Positions 48,489 through 57,700 of a DNA stretch of 64,000 nucleotides are shown one piece after another. The notes under the pieces are model-generated. The model saw only the letters and a program-made list of their open reading frames with translations. It made no database searches and was not told where the DNA came from. The stretch covers positions 60,537-124,536 of the forward strand of contig JAAEPZ010000247.1 of the NCBI GenBank assembly GCA_024231955.1, in the 5' to 3' direction. The stretch is from a bacterium. Its GTDB lineage: Bacteria; Krumholzibacteriota; Krumholzibacteriia; JACNKJ01. The position numbers and the translations under genes were made by a program. How positions within the stretch are numbered: position 1 is the first letter of the stretch; the number at the start of each line of letters is the position of its first letter.

Positions 48489-49780
48489 TGACGTATCTCC
48501 TCACCCCCAGGAGTTTACAGCTCCTGATCAAACCGATCCGTTTACTGTACTTTATCCCCATCCTGCTCGCACTATCCGCAGCTGCTTTTGCCAATGAAGC
48601 GCCGGTTGTCAGCAACGTGCAGGTATTCCAGCGTTCGGACGGCAGCGGGCTGGTGGACATCATCTTCGATCTGTTCGACGCTGATGGCGATGAAATGACT
48701 TTGCGGCTCTTTCTGTCCGAGGATGGGGGAGTCACCTTCCCTGTCGAGTGCCTGTCGGTCACCCCGCCACCTGGCAGCAGCTTCACCTCGGGCAGCAACC
48801 GCAGCCTGATCTGGGACGCCCGTACCGACTATCCCAACCATCAGGGCAGCTATAAGGTGCGTGTGCAAGCGGATGATCTACAAGGGACACCTCCTCCGGT
48901 AGGGTTCGTGGAGATCTCCGTCGGCAGCTTCTGGATGGGTAGTCCAGAAGACGAACTGGGGCACTATCCAGACGAACTGCTGCACAATGTGACTCTTTCT
49001 ACACCTTTCCAAATGTTGAATACTGAGGTTACTAACCAACAATATGTGGATATGGCTCAGTGGGCATATAGCAACGATTATTGCACTGTAATAGGTATGA
49101 GTTTAGTTGATGTCTTGGACGGCGCAATGGAGGAACTACTGAATATGGATGATGTCAGTTGCGAGATCACGTTCACTAGTGACACATTCATAGTAGATGT
49201 AGGTAAAGAAGATTATCCAGTGACACTTGTTTCGTGGTTTGGAGCTGCCCGTTACTGTGATTGGCTGAGCTTGCATGCAGATCTGCCTCGTGCTTATGAG
49301 CATGGTGGTAACTGGGCATGCAATGGGGGAGACCCGTACAATGCTCAGGGCTGGCGTTTGCCGACGGAGGCGGAATGGGAATACTCCTGCCGAGCTGAAA
49401 CTGGATCCCCGTTTAATACTGGCGAATGCCTGGATGCATATAGTGACGCTAATTATAGAGGCAATATCCCATATCCAGGGTGCCCGCCAGGTCCTTTTGA
49501 AGGAAGGTCACTACCAGTAGGTAGTTTCAATAGTAATGACATGAAACTATATGATTCGCATGGCAATCTTTGGGAATGGTGTAATGACTGGTATCTGAGT
49601 AACTATTACGAATCAAGTCCGGAAGATGATCCTCCTGGTCCTTCACCAACGACGCTTCGTGTTGCACGAGGTGGAAGCTGGATCAGTCATGCGCAGCGCT
49701 GCCGCTCTGCAGCTCGCGATGGACGTATTCCTTCCGGGACCAATAGTATTGGCTTTCGACCAGTAAGGTCGATCCATTGA
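48488..49780 (+). CDS. Exported FGE/C-type-lectin protein, paralogue C (mosaic)
   Basis: A 430-residue protein starting in TGATG. It has a long signal (residues 1-36) and a module that differs from that of paralogue E by only about 3 bases in 170. The FGE half (from about 48980: STPFQMLNTEVTNQQYVDMA) changes to a more AT-rich codon style. It contains an insertion typical of type E (ECLDAYSDANYRGNIPYPGC). The tail is RGGSWISHAQRCRSAARDGR then IGFRPVRS. The composition break suggests that the domain was swapped by recombination. Confidence 0.82.
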   Translation: MTYLLTPRSLQLLIKPIRLLYFIPILLALSAAAFANEAPVVSNVQVFQRSDGSGLVDIIFDLFDADGDEMTLRLFLSEDGGVTFPVECLSVTPPPGSSFTSGSNRSLIWDARTDYPNHQGSYKVRVQADDLQGTPPPVGFVEISVGSFWMGSPEDELGHYPDELLHNVTLSTPFQMLNTEVTNQQYVDMAQWAYSNDYCTVIGMSLVDVLDGAMEELLNMDDVSCEITFTSDTFIVDVGKEDYPVTLVSWFGAARYCDWLSLHADLPRAYEHGGNWACNGGDPYNAQGWRLPTEAEWEYSCRAETGSPFNTGECLDAYSDANYRGNIPYPGCPPGPFEGRSLPVGSFNSNDMKLYDSHGNLWEWCNDWYLSNYYESSPEDDPPGPSPTTLRVARGGSWISHAQRCRSAARDGRIPSGTNSIGFRPVRSIH

Positions 49781-51624
49781 TGAGGAGCCAATTGAGAATT
49801 CTGACTATTCGCATACTGCTTTCAGTTGCTCTCATCATGGTTGTAGGAGCTAGAGCTTCGCGATCTGATGATGAAGTTGTCTTCACGGATTCAGTATTCC
49901 CTGCTGCACATTGGCAATGCAACCTGTGTTTCGATAGTACTCCAGGTGGGAATGCGGAGGTGACTGTCGAGCAAAGATTGGAGGGGGGTAATCCGGGAGA
50001 GTATCGATATACACACCATGAATTCACAGGGCCAGGCGGTATGATCATTGCCCACTTGAATTCAACTGCCATCTATGATCCTGGGCTTCTGGGTCCGATT
50101 TCCACAATTGATCTTGCGTGTGATGCGTTCGCTGATCCCTTTGCTGGCTATGGTCTTTTATTGATGCAAGGTGGGAAACACTACTGGCATTGGGATCACG
50201 CAGTCGAAAACCAGGATTGGGTCTCTCATGTGTTTGATAATCTCACGCCTGAAGATTTCAGTTCACTACCTTCTGAACCAGGTCCTGAATACCCGGTCTT
50301 CTCTAGAGAGGGCATGCCAATCACGCTTGGTTACTTCACTTCTAATGCCTGTAATGCTGCAATACCACAGTGTATGGAGCTAATCACATCAGATAGTGGC
50401 ATAGACAATTGGACTGTAGTAATCCACAAGTCTCCTGCAAATACTCCACCAGTGATATCTGACGTATCATCCATTCAGCGTGTCGATGACAGCGGGCTGG
50501 TGGACATCACATTCGATCTGTTCGATGCTGATGGCGATGCGATGACTTTGCAGCTCTTTCTGTCCGAGGATGGCGGAGCCACATTTCCTGTCGAGTGCCT
50601 GTTGCTCACCCCACCGCCTGGCAGCAGCTTCACTTCGGGCAGCAATCGCAGTCTGATCTGGGACGCCCGTCTCGATTACGCCGGGCATGAAGGCGAGTAT
50701 CATGTGCGCATTCAGGTAAATGATAGTCAGTACTCCCCACCAGATACGTTTGTACTTATTCCTGCCGGTGGTTTCACTATGGGCAGTCCGGAGGATGAAC
50801 TCGGACGTGATTCCGATGAGGTTCAACACGAGGTTATTCTGACCACCTCTTTCAGCATGCAGAACACTGAGGTGACAAATCAGCAGTACGCGGGCATGGT
50901 CCAGTGGGCTTATGATCATGATCCCCCTCTGGTGATCGCAAGCAGTTCCAGTCTTCAGGACAACCTGGATGGCTCGACAGAGGGATTGCTGAATCTGAAC
51001 GATGATGATTGCATGATATCCTTCAGCGGTGGCATTTTCATTGTGGACTCGGGCAAGGAGAACCACCCGGTGATGGAGGTCACCTGGTTCGGATCTGCTC
51101 GATACTGCGACTGGCTGAGCCTGATTGAGGGTCTACCCCGAGCCTATGAACATAGTGGCGACTGGTCATGCAACGGGGGTGATCCTTACGGTGCCCAGGG
51201 TTACCGTTTGCCGACGGAAGCTGAATGGGAATATGCCTGTAGAGCAATGAGCACGACCGCCTTTGCCAATGGCCCGATCACGTATACTAACTGTAGTCCC
51301 CTTGATTCGGTTCTTGATGTGATCGGCTGGTACTGCGGCAATCATGAGGGTTGGACGAGCCCTGTTGGTCAGAAGATCAGCAACGCTTGGGGTCTCTACG
51401 ACATGCACGGGAACCTGTATGAATGGTGCAATGACTGGTATGGAAGCTACAACGGTGATGAGACCGATCCGACAGGCCTTGCGTCTGGCGACTACCGGGT
51501 GATCCGTGGTGGCTACTGGTACGACGGCGCGCTACTCTGCCGTTCCGCCTGTCAGGGCGCTTACGGCCCGAGCTTCAGCAGCAGCAGCATCGGCTTTCGA
51601 CCTGTTGTTAGATCGACAAACTGA
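49780..51624 (+). CDS. Exported FGE/C-type-lectin protein D with extra N-terminal domain
   Basis: A 614-residue protein starting in TGATG. After the signal (LRILTIRILLSVALIMVVGA), an unrelated domain of about 190 residues comes first (VVFTDSVFPAAHWQCNLCFD, LIMQ-like beta strands, FDNLTPEDFSSLP). Then come the module (50449-50730) and FGE domain (PAGGFTMGSPEDELGRDSDE, GNLYEWCNDWYGSYNGDETD). The tail RGGYWYDGALLCRSACQGAY differs from A mostly at surface-loop positions. The extra domain is AT-rich and Trp/Cys-containing and could bind another ligand. Confidence 0.82.
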   Translation: MRSQLRILTIRILLSVALIMVVGARASRSDDEVVFTDSVFPAAHWQCNLCFDSTPGGNAEVTVEQRLEGGNPGEYRYTHHEFTGPGGMIIAHLNSTAIYDPGLLGPISTIDLACDAFADPFAGYGLLLMQGGKHYWHWDHAVENQDWVSHVFDNLTPEDFSSLPSEPGPEYPVFSREGMPITLGYFTSNACNAAIPQCMELITSDSGIDNWTVVIHKSPANTPPVISDVSSIQRVDDSGLVDITFDLFDADGDAMTLQLFLSEDGGATFPVECLLLTPPPGSSFTSGSNRSLIWDARLDYAGHEGEYHVRIQVNDSQYSPPDTFVLIPAGGFTMGSPEDELGRDSDEVQHEVILTTSFSMQNTEVTNQQYAGMVQWAYDHDPPLVIASSSSLQDNLDGSTEGLLNLNDDDCMISFSGGIFIVDSGKENHPVMEVTWFGSARYCDWLSLIEGLPRAYEHSGDWSCNGGDPYGAQGYRLPTEAEWEYACRAMSTTAFANGPITYTNCSPLDSVLDVIGWYCGNHEGWTSPVGQKISNAWGLYDMHGNLYEWCNDWYGSYNGDETDPTGLASGDYRVIRGGYWYDGALLCRSACQGAYGPSFSSSSIGFRPVVRSTN

Positions 51625-52925
51625 TGTTGCATACACAGGGCATATTTGACTTGAGAAGGATGAGCGGGGTTATAGTATTTCTCCCGATCATCCTGATTTT
51701 GCTCGCGTTCACTTCGTGTGTCCGGGCCAACGAAGCGCCGGTTGTCAGCAACGTGCAGGCTGCTCAGCGCACCGATGATAGCGGGTTGGTGGACATCACC
51801 TTCGACCTCTTCGACACAGACGGCGATGCGATGACTTTGCAGCTATTTCTGTCCGAGGATGGGGGAGCCACCTTCCCTGTCGAGTGCCTGTCGGTCACCC
51901 CGCCACCTGGCAGCAGCTTCACCTCGGGCAGCAACCGCAGCCTGATCTGGGACGCCCGTACCGACCATCCCAACCATCAGGGCAGCTATCAGGTGCGTGT
52001 GCAAGCGGATGATCTACAGGGGACACCTCCTCCGGTAGGGTTCGTACTGATCTCCGCCAGCAGCTTCTGGATGGGTGCCCAGGATGGCGAGGATGACGCC
52101 CAGTCAGACGAATACCCGCGCCACCAGGTAACTCTGACGCGCGCTTTCCATCTCCAAGCCACCGAGGTAACAAACCAGCAGTACGCCGACATGGCTCAGT
52201 GGGCCTATGATATTGGCTATTGCGCGGTCACGAGTAACAATGACAGCTTGATCGATACCCTTGATGGTTCTATGGACGAGCTACTGGACCTGAACGATGG
52301 CGATTGCGAGATCTCCTTCAGCAGCGGTCATTTCACCGTGGATTCTGGAAAGGAGGATCACCCCGTTAAGGAGGTGACCTGGTACGGCGCTGCAGCCTAC
52401 TGCGATTGGCTGAGCCTGCAGACGGGCCTGTTCAGGGCTTACGACCACGGAAACTGGCAATGCAACGGTGGAGACCCTTACGGAGCGAGTGGTTACCGTC
52501 TACCTACAGAAGCCGAGTGGGAATACGCCTGCCGTGCGGGCACCGATACGCCCTTCAGTACCGGCGACTGCCTGGAAGCGGGCACGGAGGCAAACTACAA
52601 CGGCAACGGTCCCTACAGTGGTTGCCCTTCCGGTCCCTACGAGGAATGGACGATGCCGGTGAGCAGCTATCCTGCCAATGACTGGGGCCTTTACGATATG
52701 CATGGGAATCTCTATGAGTGGTGCAACGACTGGTATGACAGCGACTACTATGACTCAAGCCAAGGTAGCGATCCTCCTGGACCGGACAGAAGGCTGTATC
52801 GTGTGGAACGGGGTGGCAGTTGGGGCTACTTCGCCTGGCGCTGCCGATCTGCGGATCGCGTTCCGAGTGATCCAAGTAGCTGCCACAGAAGCATCGGATT
52901 TCGTCCCGCAAGGACTGCGGAATAG
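51624..52925 (+). CDS. Exported FGE/C-type-lectin protein, paralogue E
   Basis: A 433-residue protein, last of the coupled series (TGATG start). Signal to about residue 36, possibly a lipobox-like LLAFTSCV; module 51730-52020; FGE domain with ISASSFWMGAQDGEDDAQSD, TEAEWEYACRAGTDTPF and GNLYEWCNDWYDSDYYDSSQ. The tail is RGGSWGYFAWRCRSADRVPS then IGFRPARTAE. It shares its module with C almost base for base, but its FGE half is GC-rich and different. Confidence 0.84.
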   Translation: MLHTQGIFDLRRMSGVIVFLPIILILLAFTSCVRANEAPVVSNVQAAQRTDDSGLVDITFDLFDTDGDAMTLQLFLSEDGGATFPVECLSVTPPPGSSFTSGSNRSLIWDARTDHPNHQGSYQVRVQADDLQGTPPPVGFVLISASSFWMGAQDGEDDAQSDEYPRHQVTLTRAFHLQATEVTNQQYADMAQWAYDIGYCAVTSNNDSLIDTLDGSMDELLDLNDGDCEISFSSGHFTVDSGKEDHPVKEVTWYGAAAYCDWLSLQTGLFRAYDHGNWQCNGGDPYGASGYRLPTEAEWEYACRAGTDTPFSTGDCLEAGTEANYNGNGPYSGCPSGPYEEWTMPVSSYPANDWGLYDMHGNLYEWCNDWYDSDYYDSSQGSDPPGPDRRLYRVERGGSWGYFAWRCRSADRVPSDPSSCHRSIGFRPARTAE

Positions 52926-53090
52926 GCACATGACTCTTAAACTCTTGATCCTGCGTAGATGGAGGTACTCTCAAATGCACTTGTATGCGACTTGGGGACA
53001 GGTACCCAGACGAATCCTTCTGAGCCTGATAATGTAGCAAGGCGGACTACTTCAAATCACGTGCAGAATGGACAGATCAAAGGCAGTCAT

Positions 53091-54203
53091 ATGAAAGTGG
53101 TAAAGCGGATGTTGAACATGTTTGTGAGGATTAGGCGAATTCAGGTCCCGCAAGTCGTCTCAAGGCTATTGCTGCCGATGGTCTTGATTGTGTTCTCTGT
53201 GGAACCCTCCCTGGCCCAGATGAATGCACTTGCATTGGATGGGTGGCGGGACTGGGTTATTGTCCCAGATAACCCCAGCCTTGACATATCTGATGAACTC
53301 ACAGTTGAGGCGTGGATATACCTGGAAAACCTGCTTGAACCCCCAACACTCGACAATTACTGGATTGTTGCGAAGTGGTATGGCTCCCCTATTGCAGGGA
53401 CATTCATTTTCCATGTATCAAGCTCAGGGAGGTTAGCACTATACTTGGCAAATACAGATGCATCTTATATTGCTGAATGTTTTTATGGTCTGAGTGTTCT
53501 GGAGGAGGGCAGATGGTATCATTGCGCGTTTACTTTCAGTAACAGTAGTGTGGAACTCTATGTTGATGGCAATCCTGATGGCTCTGCAAATACTCCATTT
53601 TCAAACCTCACAACTGATGAATATGTTTACGATGACTATTATATCGGTGATTTCTGGAATGTTCGTCCCGGAGTTGAGGAACACTGTTTCAAGGGAATAA
53701 TAGATGATGTCCGGATCTGGAGTGTTTGCAGAACTCAGGAGGAGATAGCATCAGGCATGTATGCCGAGATATCCGGAGATGAGGTCGGTTTGCGTGGCTA
53801 TTGGAAATTCAACGAGTCGAGTGGAGTGATCGCCGGTGACTCCTCCCTCTTCGGCAATCACGGAACACTCGCTGGCGATGCCAGTTTTATCCCATCTACC
53901 TCTCCAGTGAACAGGCCACACCCCACCAACATCATCATATCTCCGGAGGAACCTTTCTCTAATGCGGTGACGATTCAATACGATCTGTATCATGGATTGA
54001 ATCTGCCGATGTCCATCAGCATGCAGGTAAGTGCCGATGATGGGGTGAGCTGGGATATCCCTGTTAACGATGTTCATGGTGATGTCGGGCAGAATATCCT
54101 GCCGGGTATGGGATACAGGATTATCTGGAATGCAGGTTCTGATTGGCCAGGTGAGATGAGTGAGATGATGAAGATCAGAGTCCTAGCAGACGACGGAAGG
54201 TAG
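53091..54203 (+). CDS. Exported LamG-domain protein with C-terminal module
   Basis: A 370-residue protein from ATG 53091 (in-frame upstream codons overlap the end of E and are non-coding in style). Signal residues about 15-44 (LLLPMVLIVFSVEPSLAQ). Residues 45-245 are a concanavalin/LamG domain (LTVEAWIYLENL, GRWYHCAFTFSNSSVELYVD, GIIDDVRIWSVCRTQEEIAS). The module follows at 280-370 (VTIQYDLYHGLNLPMSISMQ, GDVGQNILPGMGYRIIWNAG). LamG domains bind carbohydrates or proteins. Confidence 0.8.
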   Translation: MKVVKRMLNMFVRIRRIQVPQVVSRLLLPMVLIVFSVEPSLAQMNALALDGWRDWVIVPDNPSLDISDELTVEAWIYLENLLEPPTLDNYWIVAKWYGSPIAGTFIFHVSSSGRLALYLANTDASYIAECFYGLSVLEEGRWYHCAFTFSNSSVELYVDGNPDGSANTPFSNLTTDEYVYDDYYIGDFWNVRPGVEEHCFKGIIDDVRIWSVCRTQEEIASGMYAEISGDEVGLRGYWKFNESSGVIAGDSSLFGNHGTLAGDASFIPSTSPVNRPHPTNIIISPEEPFSNAVTIQYDLYHGLNLPMSISMQVSADDGVSWDIPVNDVHGDVGQNILPGMGYRIIWNAGSDWPGEMSEMMKIRVLADDGR

Positions 54204-54290
54204 AGGGACTGCTTCTATCATTGTTGTCGGCGAGGAGGATAGCATTCTTTTTTCACTTCAGGATCAGCACAGTCATGGAGGGAGTGATGC

Positions 54291-55679
54291 ATGGGAATAG
54301 AAGCTCAAGCCTGTTTAGTGGCGCATGAGGAAAATCAAGGCAAACGCTTTCTACCAAGAGGAGCAGCCATCATCGTGCTGATCACTCTGCTTTTTCATCA
54401 CCTCACTTCCTTCGCCCAAACTGACATATTTGCCTTTAAGAACTCTCCCAATCAGATTGCCGTATACGAGAGTGACGGGGCCGGAGGATTTTCAGGTCCT
54501 CAGTTCATCAACATGCCAAGTACAGACATTCATGCCATTGCAGTTGACGACTTCAACAATGACTTGAAACTGGATGTTCTCACTCTTTGTGTTGATGGAT
54601 CAGTGAAGGTGATACTTGCCACAGGAGATGGAGGTTGGGAAGAACCCTATACCATCGCGGGTGGTCTTATTCTCGGCGCGAACGACCTGGCCACTGGGGA
54701 CCTGAACTCTGACACCTATCCCGATATCCTGATTCCTTCACACAACCAGATAGGCGACACCCAAATATACCTCCTGACAAGTACTCAGAGTGATGATTTC
54801 AATCTGTCAGAGATACCGATTGCCTGGACTTTAGGGATTGCAAATGAAGGTATGTCAGGCATCGACTGCGGACATATAAATAGTGATAACCATGTGGATT
54901 TCGCAGTTGCACACTACAACAGGCATAGTAGTGAAAATGACATCCATATATTTGCAGGAAATGGTTTAGGACAATTCTCAGAGCTCAATGGATTTTCCAA
55001 TAGCAATCCTGATGGCACACCTGCCTGCATTGTTGGAGAGTTTGTGAGCGGGGCATCAGCTGACGTGATTGTGGGTCAGGATGATGGAGGTGATCCAGGG
55101 CAAACCTGGACATATATTGCCGATGGAATGGGGCAGTTTGTCTACTTTGATGAGGCATACGACACAAATGTGGCTGATGAAACGGGAGATAATGAGCCTG
55201 GTAACGGTCATGCAGATGCATTTGACTTCAATGGTGATGGGGCTCTAGATATTGTAGCTTCCGCTTCGAACATAGGAATACTGCTGTTCACAGGGCTGAG
55301 CGGAGGGCAATTCACAGAGGGTGAATTGTTATCCACCGGTAGTGGTTCGATAAGTTGTCCTCCTAGTGGATGGTCTACACGTAATCATGCACCGAAAGTG
55401 CGGAATATCACGGTTCACCAAATCCAGAATACTCAGTTCTATGTTGTCGTTAATTATGACCTGTACGATATAGATGGTGATCTTCTGAATGTAACTCTCA
55501 AAGTATCATCTGATGGAGGAGAAACGTGGAACGTTCCAGTTAAAACAGTTGAGGGGGATATTGGCGCTGGAATTCAATCGGGAGCAAACAAGCAGATCAT
55601 TTGGTCTGCTAGCATTGATTATCCTGGAATCGATTCCTCTGAAATCGTTGCCAGAGTTCTGGCATACGACGGACACTAG
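54291..55679 (+). CDS. Exported FG-GAP/VCBS-repeat protein with C-terminal module
   Basis: A 462-residue protein with a signal near residues 24-43. Repeats of the FG-GAP type with calcium-site motifs are visible (AVDDFNNDLKLDVLTL, ATGDLNSDTYPDILIPS, DAFDFNGDGALDIVASAS), giving a seven-bladed integrin-like propeller. The last 95 residues are the shared module (YVVVNYDLYDIDGDLLNVTL, GANKQIIWSASIDYPG). It probably binds an extracellular ligand. It is 87 bases after the LamG gene. Confidence 0.8.
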   Translation: MGIEAQACLVAHEENQGKRFLPRGAAIIVLITLLFHHLTSFAQTDIFAFKNSPNQIAVYESDGAGGFSGPQFINMPSTDIHAIAVDDFNNDLKLDVLTLCVDGSVKVILATGDGGWEEPYTIAGGLILGANDLATGDLNSDTYPDILIPSHNQIGDTQIYLLTSTQSDDFNLSEIPIAWTLGIANEGMSGIDCGHINSDNHVDFAVAHYNRHSSENDIHIFAGNGLGQFSELNGFSNSNPDGTPACIVGEFVSGASADVIVGQDDGGDPGQTWTYIADGMGQFVYFDEAYDTNVADETGDNEPGNGHADAFDFNGDGALDIVASASNIGILLFTGLSGGQFTEGELLSTGSGSISCPPSGWSTRNHAPKVRNITVHQIQNTQFYVVVNYDLYDIDGDLLNVTLKVSSDGGETWNVPVKTVEGDIGAGIQSGANKQIIWSASIDYPGIDSSEIVARVLAYDGH

Positions 55680-55690
55680 CGGGAGAATAG

Positions 55691-57634
55691 ATGCTCATGA
55701 ACATGATCTCTCGGGAATCATACGGTACTCCAATAAGCCTGATTGTTGTCTGCTTAGCCATTATGTTGGCACCCACTAGGATACTGGCAGCAGGGCAGTG
55801 GGGAAAATCCGCATTCAATCCGGTGCTTCAAGCCGGGCCATCAGGGGCTTTTGATGAACTGCATGCTGACGCGGGGAAGGTATTGAAGTGGGGGGACACT
55901 TACTATCTATTCTACCAGGGTGTCGATAGCAATCATAATTATCGGATTGGTTTGGCGACTTCAACAGATCTTGTTAATTGGACAAAGTATGGAGTTATCC
56001 TGGATTTGGGGAGCTCGGGGGCCTGGGATGAGCAGATGGTATACGACCCCAGACCAATCAGGGTGGAAGACAGATGGATCATGTTCTATGGAGGTGTCAG
56101 CGGCTTGGAGTGGAAGATAGGTATTGCTGAATCGGATGATCTATTCAATTGGGTTAAACATACCTCGAACCCTGTCCTGGAAGGCACTGCTGGTGAATTC
56201 GATGCAGTCGGAATCTTGAATCCTTCTGTTGTTTATCAAAGTGCATTCAAGATGTGGTACGTAGGAAGAGATTCCCAAGGTGACAAGAGCATTGGACTAG
56301 CTATATCCGAAAATGGGATTACATGGCAAAAGTATGCAGGAAACCCGGTTTTGGTAGGAGGTCAATCTCCAGAGTGGGATACTTCATACATCTGGGCGCC
56401 ATATGTAGTCGCTGATCAATACGGATATCGTATGTGGTATGACGGCGCGGATGAGGATAATGTGCGCAGGATTGGATTGGCTACTTCGACTGATGGAATA
56501 ACCTGGCAGAAGCATTCAGACAATCCGGTGCTGGATCTTGGATCAGAGGGGGAATGGGATGGGAACGGAGTCGCCAACCCATTTTTCATGCGCGGACAGG
56601 ATCGGGAATATCTCTTCTATGATGGCAAATCTGACAACTGGGAAATAGGTCTTGCTTTCAGAGATGTTAACATACCTCAAGTACTAAACGTAACAGCCAT
56701 TCAGGCAACTGATGAGGACGCGTTTGTGCATGTTGATTATGATCTTTTCCATGATGATATGACTCCGATGTCCGTCGGGGTTCGAGCGAGTGATGATAAT
56801 GGTGTGAGTTGGAACAGTCCTATCGAATCTGTCTGGGGAGATGTTGGAGAGAATATCCTGCCGGGCACAGGTAAGAGGATATTCTGGGATGCGAGGCAAG
56901 ACAATCCAGGCATAAGTAGCGCTAGTCATCAAGTGCGAGTCATTGCGTGGGATAATACTCAGGTATCAAATGGACTTCTTGCTTACTTCCCCTTTGAGAA
57001 TAATGCTGATGATGAGAGTGGCAATGGGAATCACGGTGTAATTAGCGGTAGCTCAATCGAGTTTGCCACGGGAGTTGTGGGTAATGCCATACAGTTTCAA
57101 AATCCCCAATGTGGGCAAGCTATTACAGGTTGGGTGGAGTTTGGAGATGTATTCGTAGATGAAAACCTGGATGACTCCTCTTGGTCCATTTGCATGTGGA
57201 TTCTGACACTCGATGATGGTCAATGTAATGGCAGACTATTCGGATCCGAGTTCAGCATTGTTCTTGATTACAATGCCGGTGCGACAGCGACAGCGTACGC
57301 TTCGGTAGGTGATGGTAAGATATATACATCTCACATCGGAGAGCCTTTCAATGGCCAGAATCAGGATGCAATCATAACCGATGGCATATGGCATCATATT
57401 GCCCTCACGATGGATCGTGAAAGCGGCAATCTGTCTCTATATTTCAATGGAAGTCTTGAGTATGCAATATTGGGTGAGATGTATCCGCCGATTTCCTTTG
57501 GCAATGTAATACTTGGAGCCTCAAAAGTGGGGGACTCCTATGGGGCACGACAGACTCGTGTTGACAATATGAGGGTGTACTCAAGAGCTCTATCAAATCT
57601 GGAGATACTCACCTTGGTAACGTATAGCAAGTGA
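55691..57634 (+). CDS. Exported five-bladed-propeller, module and LamG protein
   Basis: A 647-residue protein with a signal (LIVVCLAIMLAPTRILAA). Residues about 35-330 form a GH43/GH32-like five-bladed propeller with repeated blades (DTYYLFYQGVDSNHNYRIGL, IGLAISENGITWQKYAGNPV, YRMWYDGADEDNVRRIGLAT). Residues 332-425 are the shared module and residues 430-647 a LamG domain (LLAYFPFENNADDESGNGNH, DGIWHHIALTMDRESGNLSL). The catalytic acid residues of glycosidases cannot be assigned, so this may be a binding protein. It is the last rightward gene. Confidence 0.8.
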   Translation: MLMNMISRESYGTPISLIVVCLAIMLAPTRILAAGQWGKSAFNPVLQAGPSGAFDELHADAGKVLKWGDTYYLFYQGVDSNHNYRIGLATSTDLVNWTKYGVILDLGSSGAWDEQMVYDPRPIRVEDRWIMFYGGVSGLEWKIGIAESDDLFNWVKHTSNPVLEGTAGEFDAVGILNPSVVYQSAFKMWYVGRDSQGDKSIGLAISENGITWQKYAGNPVLVGGQSPEWDTSYIWAPYVVADQYGYRMWYDGADEDNVRRIGLATSTDGITWQKHSDNPVLDLGSEGEWDGNGVANPFFMRGQDREYLFYDGKSDNWEIGLAFRDVNIPQVLNVTAIQATDEDAFVHVDYDLFHDDMTPMSVGVRASDDNGVSWNSPIESVWGDVGENILPGTGKRIFWDARQDNPGISSASHQVRVIAWDNTQVSNGLLAYFPFENNADDESGNGNHGVISGSSIEFATGVVGNAIQFQNPQCGQAITGWVEFGDVFVDENLDDSSWSICMWILTLDDGQCNGRLFGSEFSIVLDYNAGATATAYASVGDGKIYTSHIGEPFNGQNQDAIITDGIWHHIALTMDRESGNLSLYFNGSLEYAILGEMYPPISFGNVILGASKVGDSYGARQTRVDNMRVYSRALSNLEILTLVTYSK

Positions 57635-57700
57635 ACCCTAATCAGCGTATCCCACTATTGATGAAGAAATGAGTCCTGACAATTCGGGGGCACCAAACGA

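Noticed and set aside
45898..52925. A complete, active diversity-generating retroelement in this window
   Set aside because: No reverse transcriptase motif and no template repeat are present, and constant codons in the tails differ synonymously between copies. Only the target-like pattern remains, reported as a finding.
45898..53000. Catalytic formylglycine-generating enzymes or sulfatase maturation
   Set aside because: The two-Cys active-site motif is missing in all copies and no sulfatase gene is nearby.
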